DNA of 26,453 nucleotides, taken from Proteromonas lacertae (lineage: Eukaryota > Sar > Bigyra > Opalinata > Proteromonadidae). The notes under the pieces are model-generated. The model was not told the DNA's origin and ran no database searches. It was given only the letters and a program-made list of their open reading frames with translations. The stretch is taken from positions 1-26,453 of the forward strand of contig NGBS01000646.1 in the NCBI GenBank assembly GCA_002245135.1, read 5' to 3'. Below are positions 26,361-26,453 of the stretch, in pieces (the first letter of the stretch is position 1; each line of letters starts with the position of its first letter). A program made the position numbers and the translations under genes.

Positions 26361-26453
26361 ATGGTTAAAAGAAGTCAAAAGCGAAATATCGTAAGTATAT
26401 CATAGGTAAAGGCAAGTTCTGGGATGGAGTAAAGAATTTCTTTAAGAAAACAA
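26361..26453 (+). CDS. Start of a possible minor virion protein, cut by window edge
   Basis: ATG 26361 begins a basic sequence, and coding-like text in this stretch includes 'GKGKFWDGVKNFFKK'. Glycine- and lysine-rich openings with an amphipathic 'FW..VK.FF' helix occur in minor capsid or membrane-active proteins of Polintons and adenovirus (pVI-like). Only about 90 bases are visible and about one frame change is present, so the call is tentative. Confidence 0.3.

Larger units (their letters stand above)
7017..26453. mobile_element. Polinton/Maverick-type element, right end outside window
   Basis: Integrase, adenain-like protease, FtsK/HerA-type packaging ATPase and two likely capsid genes occur together with many small unassigned genes on both strands over about 19.4 kb. 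This gene set defines Polintons (Mavericks) and related adintovirus-like elements. The usual protein-primed DNA polymerase is not seen in this span and probably lies to the right, unless the remnant at 5410-6535 belongs here. The left limit is a guess (between about 6.5 and 7.0 kb). The copy looks mostly whole and young: long frames for integrase, protease protein, ATPase and penton are open, and about half a dozen breaks remain elsewhere after likely short introns are set aside. Confidence 0.85.

Overview
This is an AT-rich eukaryotic (protist-like) window. Its right three quarters carry a Polinton/Maverick-type element, the virus-like DNA element family with its own capsid genes. The eukaryotic signs are a cyclophilin copy with a 28-nt GT-AG intron, a membrin/Bos1-like SNARE tail, and several further 22-42-nt intron candidates. 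I cannot name the host. The standard genetic code fits, because reading frames of 400-1,200 codons lack in-frame TAA/TAG.

Left flank, 1-6540: decayed host-type sequence. It holds a broken P-loop (retrotransposon-hot-spot/Crinkler-like) ATPase gene (42-2391), the end of a SNARE gene (2686-2862), a damaged cyclophilin (3142-3783), a second P-loop ATPase fragment on the minus strand (3747-4621), and a family B DNA polymerase remnant (about 5410-6535). Two non-autonomous inverted-repeat transposons lie here, at 4762-4924 and 5752-6352. They share TGTTGT...ACAACA ends and each has a perfect 5-bp target duplication (ACCTT and GGAAT). The second sits inside the polymerase remnant.

The Polinton-like body runs from about 7.0 kb past the right edge. 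Hallmark genes are a retroviral-type integrase (7995-9281), an adenain-like cysteine protease fused to the end of a very large membrane-segment protein (10177-14193, minus), a penton-like minor capsid candidate (19361-20320), a likely major capsid protein (20352-21465) and a packaging ATPase (21527-22384). Around them are about a dozen unassigned genes: two paralogous small membrane proteins, a protamine-like basic protein, several acidic or basic nuclear-type proteins, and the start of a possible minor virion protein at the right edge. No intact DNA polymerase B and no terminal inverted repeats are visible, so at least the right end lies outside the window. The copy looks young and mostly whole, with roughly half a dozen breaks that short introns do not easily explain.

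Three sequence systems seem to organise the element. (1) Host-style mini-introns interrupt several of its genes. (2) A promoter-like motif, core AACGG(C/A)TATAT or AACGAATTTATT, precedes several genes. (3) Palindromic hairpins with stems richer in G+C than the surroundings sit where transcription units end, resembling the hairpin 3'-end signals of large DNA viruses. Between integrase and the next gene there are also two long imperfect hairpins, each followed by a T run; one has a perfect tRNA-type B box.
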